Counted from the first letter of the stretch, positions 1-8,652 are shown. The stretch: 64,000 nucleotides of DNA from Bordetella sp. LUAb4 (GCF_021325795.1 NZ_JAHPZX010000005.1:124001-188000); one strand, 5' to 3'. Numbers and translations: made by a program. The notes: a model not told the origin generated them from the letters alone.

Positions 1-129
1 GTCGTTGACGAACGCTTGCGCGAACTCGAACCGCTGGCCTGGAAATTCGTGGTGGACTTCGCCCGCGATAACGGCCTGCAGACGAAAGAGCACGACACCG
101 ACAATCCGGAGTCGGCGCCGCCGGCCTGA
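1..129 (+). CDS. C-terminal end of an unidentified protein (partial)
   Basis: Frame 1 is open from the first base to a TGA at 127-129 and gives 42 residues, beginning VVDERLRELEPLAW and ending in ESAPPA. The codon use fits the high-GC neighbours, so this is probably the 3' end of a real gene that starts outside the window. The fragment is acidic and helical-looking and ends in an unstructured Pro/Ala tail. No family can be named from so short a piece. It converges on the LacI-type gene. Confidence 0.55.
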   Translation, partial: VVDERLRELEPLAWKFVVDFARDNGLQTKEHDTDNPESAPPA

Positions 130-145
130 ACCACTCCAGAATTCT

Positions 146-235
146 GGTCAAAAGCCCGGGTCAAACGCCCGGGTCAAAAGGCCGAGTCAAAAGGCCGGCT
201 CAGAAGCCTGGGTCAACCGCCGGGGTCAAAAAGCC
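146..235. repeat. Imperfect ~13-bp tandem repeat, about seven copies
   Basis: The unit is close to GGTCAAAAGCCCG. It recurs as GGTCAAAAGCCCG, GGTCAAACGCCCG, GGTCAAAAGGCCG, GTCAAAAGGCCGG, TCAGAAGCCTG, GGTCAACCGCCGG and GGTCAAAAAGCC. It fills the gap between the convergent ends of the partial gene and the LacI-type regulator. No terminator-like dyad was seen within it. Confidence 0.75.
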
Positions 236-238
236 AAT

Positions 239-1315
239 TCACCGCCGCGGCGGCGCCGTGCTGCCGCGATGCACGATCTCCACCGGAAAGGACTGGAAGG
301 CCTCGTAGGCCTGGCCATTCAGACGGGCTACCAATTGAGCCGCCGCCGCCCGGCCGATTTCAGTGATGGGAGTGGCGATGCTGGTCAGCCCCGGCGTCTG
401 GGTAGCACCCAGGTCCGTGTTGTCCACCCCGGTGATGGAGATGTCGTCCGGTATCCGCAAGCCCGCATGGCGGCAGGCCATCATCCCGCCCACCGCGAAC
501 ACGTCATTGGTGGCGATCACGGCGGTAGGGGGCTCGGGCAGCGCCAGCAAGCGATTCATCGCATCTTCCGCGGCCCTCAAGGAAATCGGCGCGTACTGCA
601 CATAGGCGTCATCGAGCGCCAGCCCATGTTCGGCCAATGCCTGCCGCACACCCGCGCCGCGCGTCAAGGCGCGGTCGTTGCCGGGTAGCGGCGCGCTCAG
701 CAAACCGAATCGGCGATGGCCCAGGCTGGCCAGATGCCGCGTCACGGCAAACGTGGCCGCCTGATTGTCGAAGCCTATGCTGGGGTGGCGGTGCAGGGGA
801 TCGACCCCCCACGTCAGCACATACGGCCGGCCATAATCTTCCAGCAGGGCAAACAGCGCGGGATCGTGGTCCAGTCCGACGAACACGAACGCATCGACCC
901 CATGTTGTATCAACTGGCTGGCCACGCGGACCTCGGCGGACAGGTCGTAATGTTGTTCGGCCAGGACCAGGGAATAGCCGCGTTCGTCCAGATATTGATG
1001 GATCGCGCTGGTGGTGCGCGCATAGAGGGCGTAGTCGAAAGACGGCACCACCGCGCCTATCATCTTGCTGCGATGGCTGCGCAGCGATCGTGCCGCGCCA
1101 TGCGGAACATAGCGCAGCTTGGCCGCCGCATCCAGCACGCGCCGGCGCGTATCGGGGTCCACCTGATCCGGCGTGTTGAGCGCACGCGATACCGTAGCGG
1201 TGGAAACACCGGCCAGCCGCGCCACATCCCGAGCGGCAGCCCGGATCTTGGTGTCTTCGCCGGGCAAGCCTGATGAGCCTGAAGGATCGGGGGAATCTCG
1301 GGACGTTTCGGCCAT
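239..1315 (-). CDS. LacI-family transcriptional repressor
   Basis: A 358-residue protein with the classic LacI layout: an N-terminal helix-turn-helix (about residues 29-48, RDVARLAGVSTATVSRALN), a hinge helix region, then a periplasmic-binding-protein-like sensor domain (from about residue 85, IGAVVPSFDYALYARTTSAI) containing the usual VIATNDVFAVGGM and ISITGVDN motifs. About 25 extra residues precede the HTH. It is divergent from the ABC importer/sulfatase genes starting at 1538. Two LacI-type dyads lie in the shared intergenic region, so it most likely represses that cluster and perhaps itself. The inducer is unknown, presumably the imported sulfate ester or a breakdown product. Confidence 0.93.
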   Translation of the reverse strand: MAETSRDSPDPSGSSGLPGEDTKIRAAARDVARLAGVSTATVSRALNTPDQVDPDTRRRVLDAAAKLRYVPHGAARSLRSHRSKMIGAVVPSFDYALYARTTSAIHQYLDERGYSLVLAEQHYDLSAEVRVASQLIQHGVDAFVFVGLDHDPALFALLEDYGRPYVLTWGVDPLHRHPSIGFDNQAATFAVTRHLASLGHRRFGLLSAPLPGNDRALTRGAGVRQALAEHGLALDDAYVQYAPISLRAAEDAMNRLLALPEPPTAVIATNDVFAVGGMMACRHAGLRIPDDISITGVDNTDLGATQTPGLTSIATPITEIGRAAAAQLVARLNGQAYEAFQSFPVEIVHRGSTAPPRR

Positions 1316-1342
1316 AACGCGAATTTATAAAAAAAGAGTATG

Positions 1343-1356
1343 TGCAATCGTTTACA
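1343..1356. promoter_or_regulatory. Putative LacI-type operator 1
   Basis: TGCAATCGTTTACA is a dyad centred on CG that matches 5 of 7 arm positions and closely resembles the second site 103 bp away. It lies 28 bp upstream of the repressor start codon, so it could mediate autoregulation or looping with operator 2. Confidence 0.6.
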
Positions 1357-1412
1357 TCATAACGAGGCTTAGGACGAAAAGGGCACTGCGGGAAACTCCC
1401 AATCCTTATCTC

Positions 1413-1440
1413 TTGTCCTGCCGTGCCGTCGCTGATAAAT
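1413..1440 (+). promoter_or_regulatory. Possible promoter of the importer/sulfatase cluster
   Basis: TTGTCC at 1413-1418 and ATAAAT at 1435-1440 are spaced by 16 bp and resemble a sigma-70 promoter. Operator 2 begins 6 bp after the -10-like element, where a bound repressor would cover the transcription start. This is inferred from sequence resemblance only. Confidence 0.35.
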
Positions 1441-1445
1441 TCCTC

Positions 1446-1459
1446 TGTAATCGTTTACA
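1446..1459. promoter_or_regulatory. Putative LacI-type operator 2
   Basis: TGTAATCGTTTACA is a near-perfect 14-bp dyad (6 of 7 arm positions pair) with the central CG typical of LacI-family operators. It lies about 80 bp upstream of the binding-protein gene at 1538. Confidence 0.65.
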
Positions 1460-1537
1460 TAGAAAACCGTGGGCCTCATAAAACGGTAAGACGAGCCGCC
1501 CGGCGCCAGTCGCGCGGAAATACACGAGGAGACGCCC

Positions 1538-2986
1538 TTGAAGATTTCCCCCGCTTCCATTCGTCCGGATGGCGCCAGCGACCCCGCGCGGCGCACGGTT
1601 CTCAAACAGGCGGCCGGCCTCGGCGCGCTGGCCTTGGGCGGCGCCACGATGCTGCCTCTGCACAGCGCCTGGGCCCAACAGCCGGCACAGCCCGGCGCCG
1701 ACGACCTGGCCCCCTACAAGCAGGCCAAGATCAATTGGCGGCAGGCGGAAGGCGAATCCATTACCGTCGCCGTCATCCCCGCCAGCTATTTCGACAATTT
1801 GGTCGACCTGGTGCCGCAGTTCGAGGCCTTGACGGGCGTGAAGCTGCGGGTGGAAAAAGTGCCGCCCGGCCAGATCCGCCAGAAAGCCATGCTGGATCTG
1901 TCTTCGCGCACGGGCACTTATGCCACCCATGCCGCCGACCCCATGTATTACCCGCTTTATGCGGCCAACAAGTGGGTCGAGCCGCTGGACCGCTATTTGA
2001 ACGATCCCGCGCTGACCGACAAGGCCTGGTTCGACTATGACGATATCTTCAAGGCCTGGCGCGACGCCGACTCGATCGACGGCAAACCTTACGGCATCCC
2101 CTACGATGGCGAAGTCACCGTGCAGGTGTATCGCAAGGACCTGTACCAAGCCAAGGGCCTGAAGCCCGCCGAAACCTATGACGAGCTGCTCGCCAATGCC
2201 AAGGCGCTGACCGATCCGTCCAACCGCATGTACGGGCTGGCACTGCGTGGCTTTGCCGGCGCCGGACAGAATATGTACATCTATCCGTCGCTGTTCAGGG
2301 GCTTCGGCGGTGAGTGGTTCGATGCGGGCGCCTTGAAGGTGGACAGTCCCAAGGCCATCGAAGCATTGGATTGGTATGTAAAGGCGCTGGGCCAGTACGC
2401 GCCGCCCGCGGTGCGCAACTGGAACTGGCCGGATATCGCCGACGCGTTCTCGCAAGGCACGCTGGGCTGCTACATCGACGCCCATTCCTCCGCCGCGGTG
2501 ATCAACAATCCGGAAAAATCGCGCGTGGTGGGCAAGATTGCCTATGCGCGCTGGCCCAAGGGGCCCGCCGACAAGCGCGTCACGTCGATCTGGAACTGGG
2601 GCTTTCCCATCAATGCGGCGCTCAAGCCGCGCACCCAAGTCGCCACCTGGCTCTTCATCAGTTGGGCCGCCTCGGCCGAGACTCAGGCACGCACATCGTG
2701 GAAATTCAAGGGCCCGGCCAAGCGGTCCGGATTGAACCGGCTGTCGAGCTGGAAGTCGGCGGAGTTCGCCGCGGCGATGGCGGGGGCGGGCGACAATTTC
2801 ATCCCGGCCGCGCTGGATTCGCTGGAACACGATACGGATGTGGATTGGCGTCCGCGCGTGCCGCAATGGCCGGCCATCGGCGACACCATGGCCACCGCCA
2901 TCCAGTCGGCGCTGGTGGGCCAGAAGTCGTCCAAGGATGCCTTGGCCGAAGCGCAGACCCGCATCGCCCAGTTCATGAAGCGCTGA
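1538..2986 (+). CDS. ABC importer binding protein (extracellular solute-binding family 1), Tat-exported
   Basis: A 482-residue periplasmic binding protein of the CUT1 sugar/glycerophosphate type. The N-terminus has a twin-arginine signal (ARRTVLKQ at about residues 17-24), a hydrophobic stretch and a likely AWA-Q cleavage site near residue 46. The start is a TTG preceded by a good GAGGAG Shine-Dalgarno at 1526-1531, which fits the signal peptide. The body shows family-1 features such as IPYDGEVTVQVYRKDLY and SIWNWGFPINAALKP. It is the first gene of an importer whose later genes are a sulfatase and its maturase, so the ligand may be a sulfate ester. The ligand itself cannot be read from the sequence. 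Confidence 0.9.
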   Translation: MKISPASIRPDGASDPARRTVLKQAAGLGALALGGATMLPLHSAWAQQPAQPGADDLAPYKQAKINWRQAEGESITVAVIPASYFDNLVDLVPQFEALTGVKLRVEKVPPGQIRQKAMLDLSSRTGTYATHAADPMYYPLYAANKWVEPLDRYLNDPALTDKAWFDYDDIFKAWRDADSIDGKPYGIPYDGEVTVQVYRKDLYQAKGLKPAETYDELLANAKALTDPSNRMYGLALRGFAGAGQNMYIYPSLFRGFGGEWFDAGALKVDSPKAIEALDWYVKALGQYAPPAVRNWNWPDIADAFSQGTLGCYIDAHSSAAVINNPEKSRVVGKIAYARWPKGPADKRVTSIWNWGFPINAALKPRTQVATWLFISWAASAETQARTSWKFKGPAKRSGLNRLSSWKSAEFAAAMAGAGDNFIPAALDSLEHDTDVDWRPRVPQWPAIGDTMATAIQSALVGQKSSKDALAEAQTRIAQFMKR

Positions 2987-2992
2987 CGCGTC

Positions 2993-3994
2993 ATGAGCAA
3001 CGCAAAAATGGAGGGCCGGCCGCTTTCCGCGTCCGCCGCCACGTCCGTCACGGCCTGCGCCACGGCGTCCCCTTCCGCGTCCGCCACGGCGACCGGCGCG
3101 CTGGCATCAGCGCGCGCGCCGCGCACGCTGGCCGCGCAGGAACGCCGCTTCGCGCTGGCCTTGCTGGCGCCGGCGCTGCTGTTGCTGCTGCTTATCACCA
3201 CCGCGCCGCTGGTCTATCTGCTGTGGAACAGCTTGCAGCACCTGGACCTGGGCATGCCGTGGCTGGCGGGTTTCGCCGGCCTGGACAATTACGCCAAGAT
3301 GGGCGGCGATCCGCGCTTCTGGAATTCCCTGTGGCTGACCATCATCTACACCGGCAGCACCGTGGCGTTGCAGATCGTCGTGGGGCTGTCACTGGCGCTG
3401 CTGGTGCTGCGGATTCCGAAAGGGCAGGGCATTCTGCGGGTCGGCGCCATTCTGCCCATCGTGCTCGCTCCGGTGGTGGTGGGCCTGTTCTGGCGCACGC
3501 TGGTGCTGGCGCCGGATGTCGGCCTGGTCGACCTGGTCACGCGCGCCTTGGGCCTGGGCAGCTATAACTGGCTGGGCGACCCCCGCATGGCGCTGATCTC
3601 GGTCATCGCCATCCATACGTGGCAGTGGACGCCTTTCGCCTTCCTGGTCTTGCTGGCCACGCTCAGCACCTTGCCCGAGGACATCTACGAAGCCGCGCGG
3701 TTGGATCGGGCAGCGCCGTGGCAGCGCTTCGTCTACATCACCTTGCCCTTGATCCGTCCCGCCATCGTGGTGGTGGTGATCATGCGCATGATGACCGCAT
3801 TGTCGGCTTTCGCGGCTATCTTCGCGGCGACCGGCGGCGGCCCCGGTTCGGCCACCGAAATTCTCAATCTATATGCCTACCGCACGTCGTTCACCGAGCT
3901 GAACATCGGCTATGGGTCGGCCCTGGCGGTGGTGCTGATGGTCATCACGTTGATCATCTCCTATTTCATGTTCCGCCTGCGGAGGCCACGATGA
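2993..3994 (+). CDS. ABC importer permease, MalF/UgpA type
   Basis: A 333-residue inner-membrane permease of the binding-protein-dependent family (BPD_transp_1). A Ser/Ala/Thr-rich N-terminal tail of about 50 residues precedes the first membrane segment (FALALLAPALLLLLLITTAPLV). The cytoplasmic EAA loop is visible as IYEAARLDRAAPWQRFVYITLPLIRP. It begins 6 bp after the binding-protein stop, and its stop overlaps the next start (ATGA at 3991-3994), so it is translationally coupled to the second permease. Confidence 0.92.
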   Translation: MSNAKMEGRPLSASAATSVTACATASPSASATATGALASARAPRTLAAQERRFALALLAPALLLLLLITTAPLVYLLWNSLQHLDLGMPWLAGFAGLDNYAKMGGDPRFWNSLWLTIIYTGSTVALQIVVGLSLALLVLRIPKGQGILRVGAILPIVLAPVVVGLFWRTLVLAPDVGLVDLVTRALGLGSYNWLGDPRMALISVIAIHTWQWTPFAFLVLLATLSTLPEDIYEAARLDRAAPWQRFVYITLPLIRPAIVVVVIMRMMTALSAFAAIFAATGGGPGSATEILNLYAYRTSFTELNIGYGSALAVVLMVITLIISYFMFRLRRPR

Positions 3995-4845
3995 GCGCGG
4001 CGGTGACCTTCAAAGTGCGGGCCGGCCGCACGGCGGCATGGCTGGGCGCGGCGCTGCTGCTGACGGTATGGGCTTTTCCGGTGCTGTGGGGCTTGCTCAC
4101 CTCGTTCAAAACCGAGCGTGACGTCCTGGCGTATCCGCCCAAGCTGCTGTTCGTGCCCACCTTGGACAATTATCGCGAGGTCATCTTCGGGTCGTCCTCC
4201 ATCCTGCCCAATATGTGGTCCAGCATGGTGTTGTCGACGTGGTCCACCGTGCTGACCATGCTGGTGGCGGTGCCGGCGGCCTATGCGCTGGCGCGGCTGC
4301 GCTATCCAGGCAAGCGCGCGTCGGGCTTCTATGTGCTGGCCACGCAGATGCTGCCGCCGGTCGGGCTGATCATTCCGTTCTACCTGATGCTGCAGCGTAT
4401 CGGCGGTCTGGATACCTATAGCGGACTGACCGTCCTGTACCTGACGTTTTCACTGCCATTCGCCATCTGGTTGATGGTGTCCTACTTCGAGGACATTCCC
4501 TTCGAGATGGAAGAGGCGGCGCTGCTCGATCGCGCCGGCCGCTTGCGCACCTTCTGGTACGTCATCCTGCCGCAGGTGCGGGGCGGCATCGCGGTGACCA
4601 CCATCTTCGTGTTCCTGAATGCGTGGAACGAGTTCCTGTTCGCCGTCGTACTGGGCGGCAACAACGTGCGGCCGGTGACGGTGGCGATGTTCAATTTCAT
4701 CTCGGTGGAGCAGACGCAATGGGCGCGCCTGGCCGCGGGCGCGATGCTGGCGATGGCCCCGGTCATCCTCATTGGCCTGGCGGCACAGCGCCATATCGTC
4801 AAGGGGCTCACCGTCGGCGCGGTCAAGGGAGGGGGACGGCGATGA
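3991..4845 (+). CDS. ABC importer permease, MalG/UgpE type
   Basis: A 284-residue inner-membrane permease with about six predicted membrane segments. The EAA loop reads MEEAALLDRAGRLRTFWYVILPQVRGG, followed by the family's typical FVFLNAWNEFLFA segment. The ATG at 3991 was chosen because it overlaps the stop of the preceding permease (ATGA) and has GGAGG upstream at 3981-3985. It forms the heterodimeric channel with that permease. Its own stop overlaps the ATPase start at 4842. Confidence 0.92.
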   Translation: MSAAVTFKVRAGRTAAWLGAALLLTVWAFPVLWGLLTSFKTERDVLAYPPKLLFVPTLDNYREVIFGSSSILPNMWSSMVLSTWSTVLTMLVAVPAAYALARLRYPGKRASGFYVLATQMLPPVGLIIPFYLMLQRIGGLDTYSGLTVLYLTFSLPFAIWLMVSYFEDIPFEMEEAALLDRAGRLRTFWYVILPQVRGGIAVTTIFVFLNAWNEFLFAVVLGGNNVRPVTVAMFNFISVEQTQWARLAAGAMLAMAPVILIGLAAQRHIVKGLTVGAVKGGGRR

Positions 4846-5984
4846 GCCAGGTTGGACGGGTAAGCATGCAGGGGGTGGTGAAGCGGCATGGCGCCTTCAC
4901 AGCCTTGCACGGCATCGATCTCGATATACAGCCGGGGGAGTTCTTCGCGCTGCTGGGGCCTTCGGGGTCGGGCAAGACCACCACGCTGCGCATCCTGGCC
5001 GGGCTGGAGGCGGTCGACGGCGGCCGCGTCTGGCTGGACGAGGCGGACATGACGCACGCGGCGCCCGGTGAACGAGACGTGGCCATGGTGTTCCAGAGCT
5101 ATGCCCTGTATCCGCACATGACGGTGGCCGAGAATATCGGCTTCCCCTTGAAGATGGTGCGCACGCCCGCCGCGGAAATCACTCGCGCGGTGCGCGAGGC
5201 GGCGGAAAAAGTCGATATCGCGCATCTGTTGGCGCGCCGGCCTGGACAACTGTCCGGGGGCCAGCAGCAGCGCTGCGCACTGGCGCGCGCCATCGTGCGA
5301 AAACCCAAGCTGTTCCTGCTGGATGAGCCGCTATCCAACCTCGATGCCAAGTTGCGCATCGAGACGCGCGCCGAGCTGCGCCGCCTGCAACGATCGCTGG
5401 GTGTCACCGCCGTCTATGTGACCCACGATCAGGAAGAAGCGATGACGGTGGCGGACCGCATGGCGGTGTTCATGGAAGGCAGGGTGGTGCAGGTCGGCAC
5501 GCCCAGGGAAGTCTATGCGTGCCCGGCCGATGTGCGGGTGGCGGCTTTCATCGGCACGCCGGCCATGAACCTGCTGCCGGGGCAGTGGCGCGATGGCCAG
5601 GTGGATATCGGCGGCAGCCGTTGCACCGCGCCGGCGCTGGCGGCGGCAGCGGCCGCCCACGGTGACGTCATCGTGGGCGTGCGGCCGGGCGATCTGCGTA
5701 TCGCCGTCGACGGCGTAGGCGTAGGTGCCGGTGCCGGTGCCGGTTCTGGCAACGATACGGCCGTCGAAGCCGCTACGGCCGACGCAGGCATCGCGGCCAC
5801 CGTGGAGTTCGTGGAAGACCTGGGCGACAGCGCCATCGTCAACCTGAAGGCGGGCGAACAGCGTTTGAAAGCGCGCCACGACAACCGGGTCGCGCTCGCG
5901 GAAGGCCAGGCGGTGCGCCTGTCCTTCGCACCCGAGGCGATGCACCTGTTCGACCGCGCATCAGGGTGTCGAATCCAAGGCTGA
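4842..5984 (+). CDS. ABC importer ATPase, UgpC/MalK type
   Basis: A 380-residue ATPase with Walker A (GPSGSGKTT, about residues 39-47), the signature LSGGQQQR (about 136-143), Walker B (LFLLDEP) and a switch histidine in [13 protein letters not shown]-terminal TOBE/regulatory domain follows. The start at 4842 overlaps the permease stop. The C-terminal domain contains a Gly/Val/Ala hexanucleotide-coded run (5712-5747) that looks like a slippage expansion in a loop. It powers the importer encoded just upstream. Confidence 0.93.
   Translation: MSQVGRVSMQGVVKRHGAFTALHGIDLDIQPGEFFALLGPSGSGKTTTLRILAGLEAVDGGRVWLDEADMTHAAPGERDVAMVFQSYALYPHMTVAENIGFPLKMVRTPAAEITRAVREAAEKVDIAHLLARRPGQLSGGQQQRCALARAIVRKPKLFLLDEPLSNLDAKLRIETRAELRRLQRSLGVTAVYVTHDQEEAMTVADRMAVFMEGRVVQVGTPREVYACPADVRVAAFIGTPAMNLLPGQWRDGQVDIGGSRCTAPALAAAAAAHGDVIVGVRPGDLRIAVDGVGVGAGAGAGSGNDTAVEAATADAGIAATVEFVEDLGDSAIVNLKAGEQRLKARHDNRVALAEGQAVRLSFAPEAMHLFDRASGCRIQG
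5712..5747 (+). repeat. In-frame 6-bp repeat in the ATPase gene
   Basis: Two GGCGTA units are followed by three GGTGCC units and one GGTTCT. They encode GVGVGAGAGAGS in the C-terminal domain of the ATPase. Confidence 0.8.
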
Positions 5985-6011
5985 ATTCAAAGATCATCTG
6001 GCGAGGAAAGC

Positions 6012-7655
6012 ATGAATAGCGATACGCAACGCAAGCCCAATATCGTGCTGATACTGAACGACGACATGGGGTATTCCGATATCGGCTGCTACGGCGGCGA
6101 GATCGACACGCCCAATCTCGACCGCCTGGCGGCCGGCGGATTGCGCTACTCCCAGTTCTACAACACCGCGCGCTGCAGCCCATCGCGGGCGTCCTTGATG
6201 ACGGGACTGCATCCGCATCAGACCGGCGTGGGCATCCTTACCTACGACTTCGGTCCCGAAGGCTACGCGGGCAATCTCAACAAGCGCTGCGTGACGATCC
6301 CCCAGGCGCTCAAGGCCGGCGGCTATCGCTCTTACATGAGCGGCAAATGGCACGTCGCCAGCAGCCTGGTCAAGCCCACCGACACGTGGCCGATGCAGCG
6401 CGGCTTCGACGCGTTCTACGGCACCATCATCGGCGCGGGTAGTTTCTACGACCCCAATACGCTGACGCGCGGCAACGACAACATCGAACACGAGGCCACG
6501 CAGGACAAGGAATTCTTCTACACGGACGCCATCAGCGACCAGGCGGCGGACTACATCCGTGAACATGCTCGTACGCATCCCGACCAGCCGTTCTTCGAGT
6601 ACGTCGCCTACACCGCGCCTCATTGGCCGCTGCATGCGCACGACGAGGATATCGCCAAGTACAAGGGCCGCTTCGATGCGGGTTGGGACGCGCTGAGGGC
6701 CGAACGCCTGCGCCGTCTCGTCGACAGCGGTGTGCTCAAGGACAGCTGGAAGCTGAGCGACCGCGATCCCACGCAACCGCCCTGGGACGACGCCCAGGAG
6801 AAGGCGTGGCTGCTGCGTTGCATGGAAGTCTACGCGGCCCAGATCGACCGGATGGACCAGGGTATCGGCCGCATCCTGGCCGCGCTGGAGCAGACGGGGC
6901 AGCTCGATAACACCTTGGTCATCTTCCTGGCCGACAACGGCGCCTGCGCTGAAGACATTCCGGAAACCGTGACGGTCGACGAGCTGGTCAACAAGCTGAT
7001 GATCGCCAAGTCGCATACTCGGGAAGGTAAGCCGGTGCGCTTCGGCAATGATCCGTCCATCATGCCCGGCGCTGAAGATACGTATCAGAGCTACGGCACC
7101 GCCTGGGCCAATCTGTCCAATACGCCGTTCCGCCTCTACAAGCACTGGATCCATGAGGGCGGAATTTCGACGCCCCTGATTTTCCACTGGCCCGCCGGCA
7201 TCACCGACCGGGGCGGTGTACGCCACGCGCCGGGCTATCTGCCCGACATCATGGCCACCATCCTTGATATCGCGGACGCCGAATACCCCGTGCAATGGGA
7301 GGGCAAGGACATCGCGCCGCTGGAAGGCAGCAGCCTGCGGGCCACGTTCGGCGATGAGGCCCGCGGCGATGCCGAGCGGCCTCCCATGTTCTGGGAACAC
7401 GAAGGCAATGCGGCGGTACGCATCGGCAAGTGGAAACTGGTGCGCAAGTATCCCGGGGCGTGGGAACTGTACGACATGGACGCCGATCGCACCGAGCTGC
7501 ATGACCTGGCGGCACGGCAACCGGACCGCGTGCGGGAGATGGCGGCACGCTATCAGGAATGGGCGCAGCGCTGCGGCGTCATTCCGCGCGAGAAGATACT
7601 GGCGCTGATGAAGCAGCAGACGACGCCGGCGTTCTGGGAAGAGGATCAGGAGTAG
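6012..7655 (+). CDS. Cys-type (AtsA-like) arylsulfatase, cytoplasmic
   Basis: A 547-residue sulfatase that hydrolyses sulfate esters. The N-terminus (PNIVLILNDDMGYSD) carries metal-binding Asp residues. The catalytic motif CSPSRASLMTG begins at Cys55, the residue converted to formylglycine, and a GKWH motif follows. The middle part (APHWPLHAHDEDIAKYKGRF) is very like Pseudomonas aeruginosa AtsA as I remember it, and the length matches that enzyme. There is no signal peptide, so it should act in the cytoplasm on an imported sulfate ester. It starts 27 bp after the ABC ATPase, and the gene for its activating enzyme follows 7 bp after its stop. The exact substrate is unknown. Confidence 0.92.
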   Translation: MNSDTQRKPNIVLILNDDMGYSDIGCYGGEIDTPNLDRLAAGGLRYSQFYNTARCSPSRASLMTGLHPHQTGVGILTYDFGPEGYAGNLNKRCVTIPQALKAGGYRSYMSGKWHVASSLVKPTDTWPMQRGFDAFYGTIIGAGSFYDPNTLTRGNDNIEHEATQDKEFFYTDAISDQAADYIREHARTHPDQPFFEYVAYTAPHWPLHAHDEDIAKYKGRFDAGWDALRAERLRRLVDSGVLKDSWKLSDRDPTQPPWDDAQEKAWLLRCMEVYAAQIDRMDQGIGRILAALEQTGQLDNTLVIFLADNGACAEDIPETVTVDELVNKLMIAKSHTREGKPVRFGNDPSIMPGAEDTYQSYGTAWANLSNTPFRLYKHWIHEGGISTPLIFHWPAGITDRGGVRHAPGYLPDIMATILDIADAEYPVQWEGKDIAPLEGSSLRATFGDEARGDAERPPMFWEHEGNAAVRIGKWKLVRKYPGAWELYDMDADRTELHDLAARQPDRVREMAARYQEWAQRCGVIPREKILALMKQQTTPAFWEEDQE

Positions 7656-7662
7656 GGCGGCG

Positions 7663-8616
7663 ATGGGCCATCCACCAGGAAAATCCTGCTGCATGCCGTC
7701 TGCCTCGCGCGCCGCTGGCGATCACACGGCCCAGGCCGCGGTGCCGACGCGCCGCGCGAGCCACGACGACGACGGCCTGGCGCGCCTGCCGGGCGGCAGT
7801 TTCATGATGGGTAGCGAGGATCCCGACGGCTTCGCCACCGACGGCGAAGGGCCGGTGCGCGCGGTCCGACTGCAGCCTTTCGCGATCGCGCGTACCGCGG
7901 TGACCAACCGGGAGTTCGCCGACTTCGTGCGCGCCACGCAATACGTCACGTCCGCCGAACGGGCGGGCGCGTCTTTCGTGTTTTACCTGCAGGTGCCGGA
8001 AGCCATCCGCGGCGCGATCCGGCGCGTGCCGTCCGGCCTGCCCTGGTGGCTACCCGTGCAGGGCGCCTGCTGGCAACGGCCGCAAGGGCCGGGCTCGCAC
8101 ATCTACGAATGCCTGGACCATCCCGTGGTGCATATGTCGTGGTTCGACGCGCAGGCGTATTGCACCTGGGCGGGCCGGCGCCTGCCCAGCGAGGCGCAGT
8201 GGGAGTACGCGGCACGCGGGGGGCTGGCAGGCCGGAGATATCCTTGGGGCGACGAGCTGGCGCCGGGTGGCCAGGCTCGCTGCAACATCTGGCGCGGCGA
8301 ATTTCCGGGCCGGCCGGCGCCAGGCTGGCAGCCGGGAACCCTGCCGGTGACGGCTTTCGAGCCGAACGGCCACGGCCTGTACAACATGGCCGGCAATGTC
8401 TGGGAATGGTGCGCGGACTGGTTCACGCCCAGCTACCACGAGGTCACCGCCGCGGTCGATCCCGTCCATACCGAGCAGACAGGCCGACGTTCGATGCGCG
8501 GCGGCTCCTTTCTTTGCCACGTGTCGTACTGCAATCGCTATCGCGTCGCCGCGCGCAATTCCAATACACCGGACAGCACGTCGAGCAATTGCGGGTTCAG
8601 GGTGGCAGCGGCTTGA
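7663..8616 (+). CDS. Formylglycine-generating enzyme (sulfatase maturase)
   Basis: A 317-residue FGE-sulfatase-domain protein that oxidises the sulfatase active-site Cys to formylglycine. It shows the family landmarks LPGGSFMMGS, LPSEAQWEYAARGG, NGHGLYNMAGNVWEW and, decisively, GGSFLCHVSYCNRYR, with the two active-site cysteines at about residues 285 and 290. Many FGE-domain proteins lack these cysteines; this one keeps both, so it is likely a true aerobic maturase. It starts 7 bp after the sulfatase stop. Its last codons and stop lie within a 15-bp perfect inverted repeat. Confidence 0.92.
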   Translation: MGHPPGKSCCMPSASRAAGDHTAQAAVPTRRASHDDDGLARLPGGSFMMGSEDPDGFATDGEGPVRAVRLQPFAIARTAVTNREFADFVRATQYVTSAERAGASFVFYLQVPEAIRGAIRRVPSGLPWWLPVQGACWQRPQGPGSHIYECLDHPVVHMSWFDAQAYCTWAGRRLPSEAQWEYAARGGLAGRRYPWGDELAPGGQARCNIWRGEFPGRPAPGWQPGTLPVTAFEPNGHGLYNMAGNVWEWCADWFTPSYHEVTAAVDPVHTEQTGRRSMRGGSFLCHVSYCNRYRVAARNSNTPDSTSSNCGFRVAAA

Positions 8617-8634
8617 TCCGCCGCTGCCACCCTG
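8598..8634. terminator. Bidirectional terminator-like hairpin, 15-bp perfect stem
   Basis: CAGGGTGGCAGCGGC at 8598-8612 pairs perfectly with 8620-8634 around a 7-nt loop that contains the FGE stop codon. It sits between convergent genes. No strong T-run follows on either strand, so it may be a factor-assisted terminator or an mRNA 3'-end stabiliser. Confidence 0.6.
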
Positions 8635-8652
8635 ATACCTGCGCCTTCCGGA

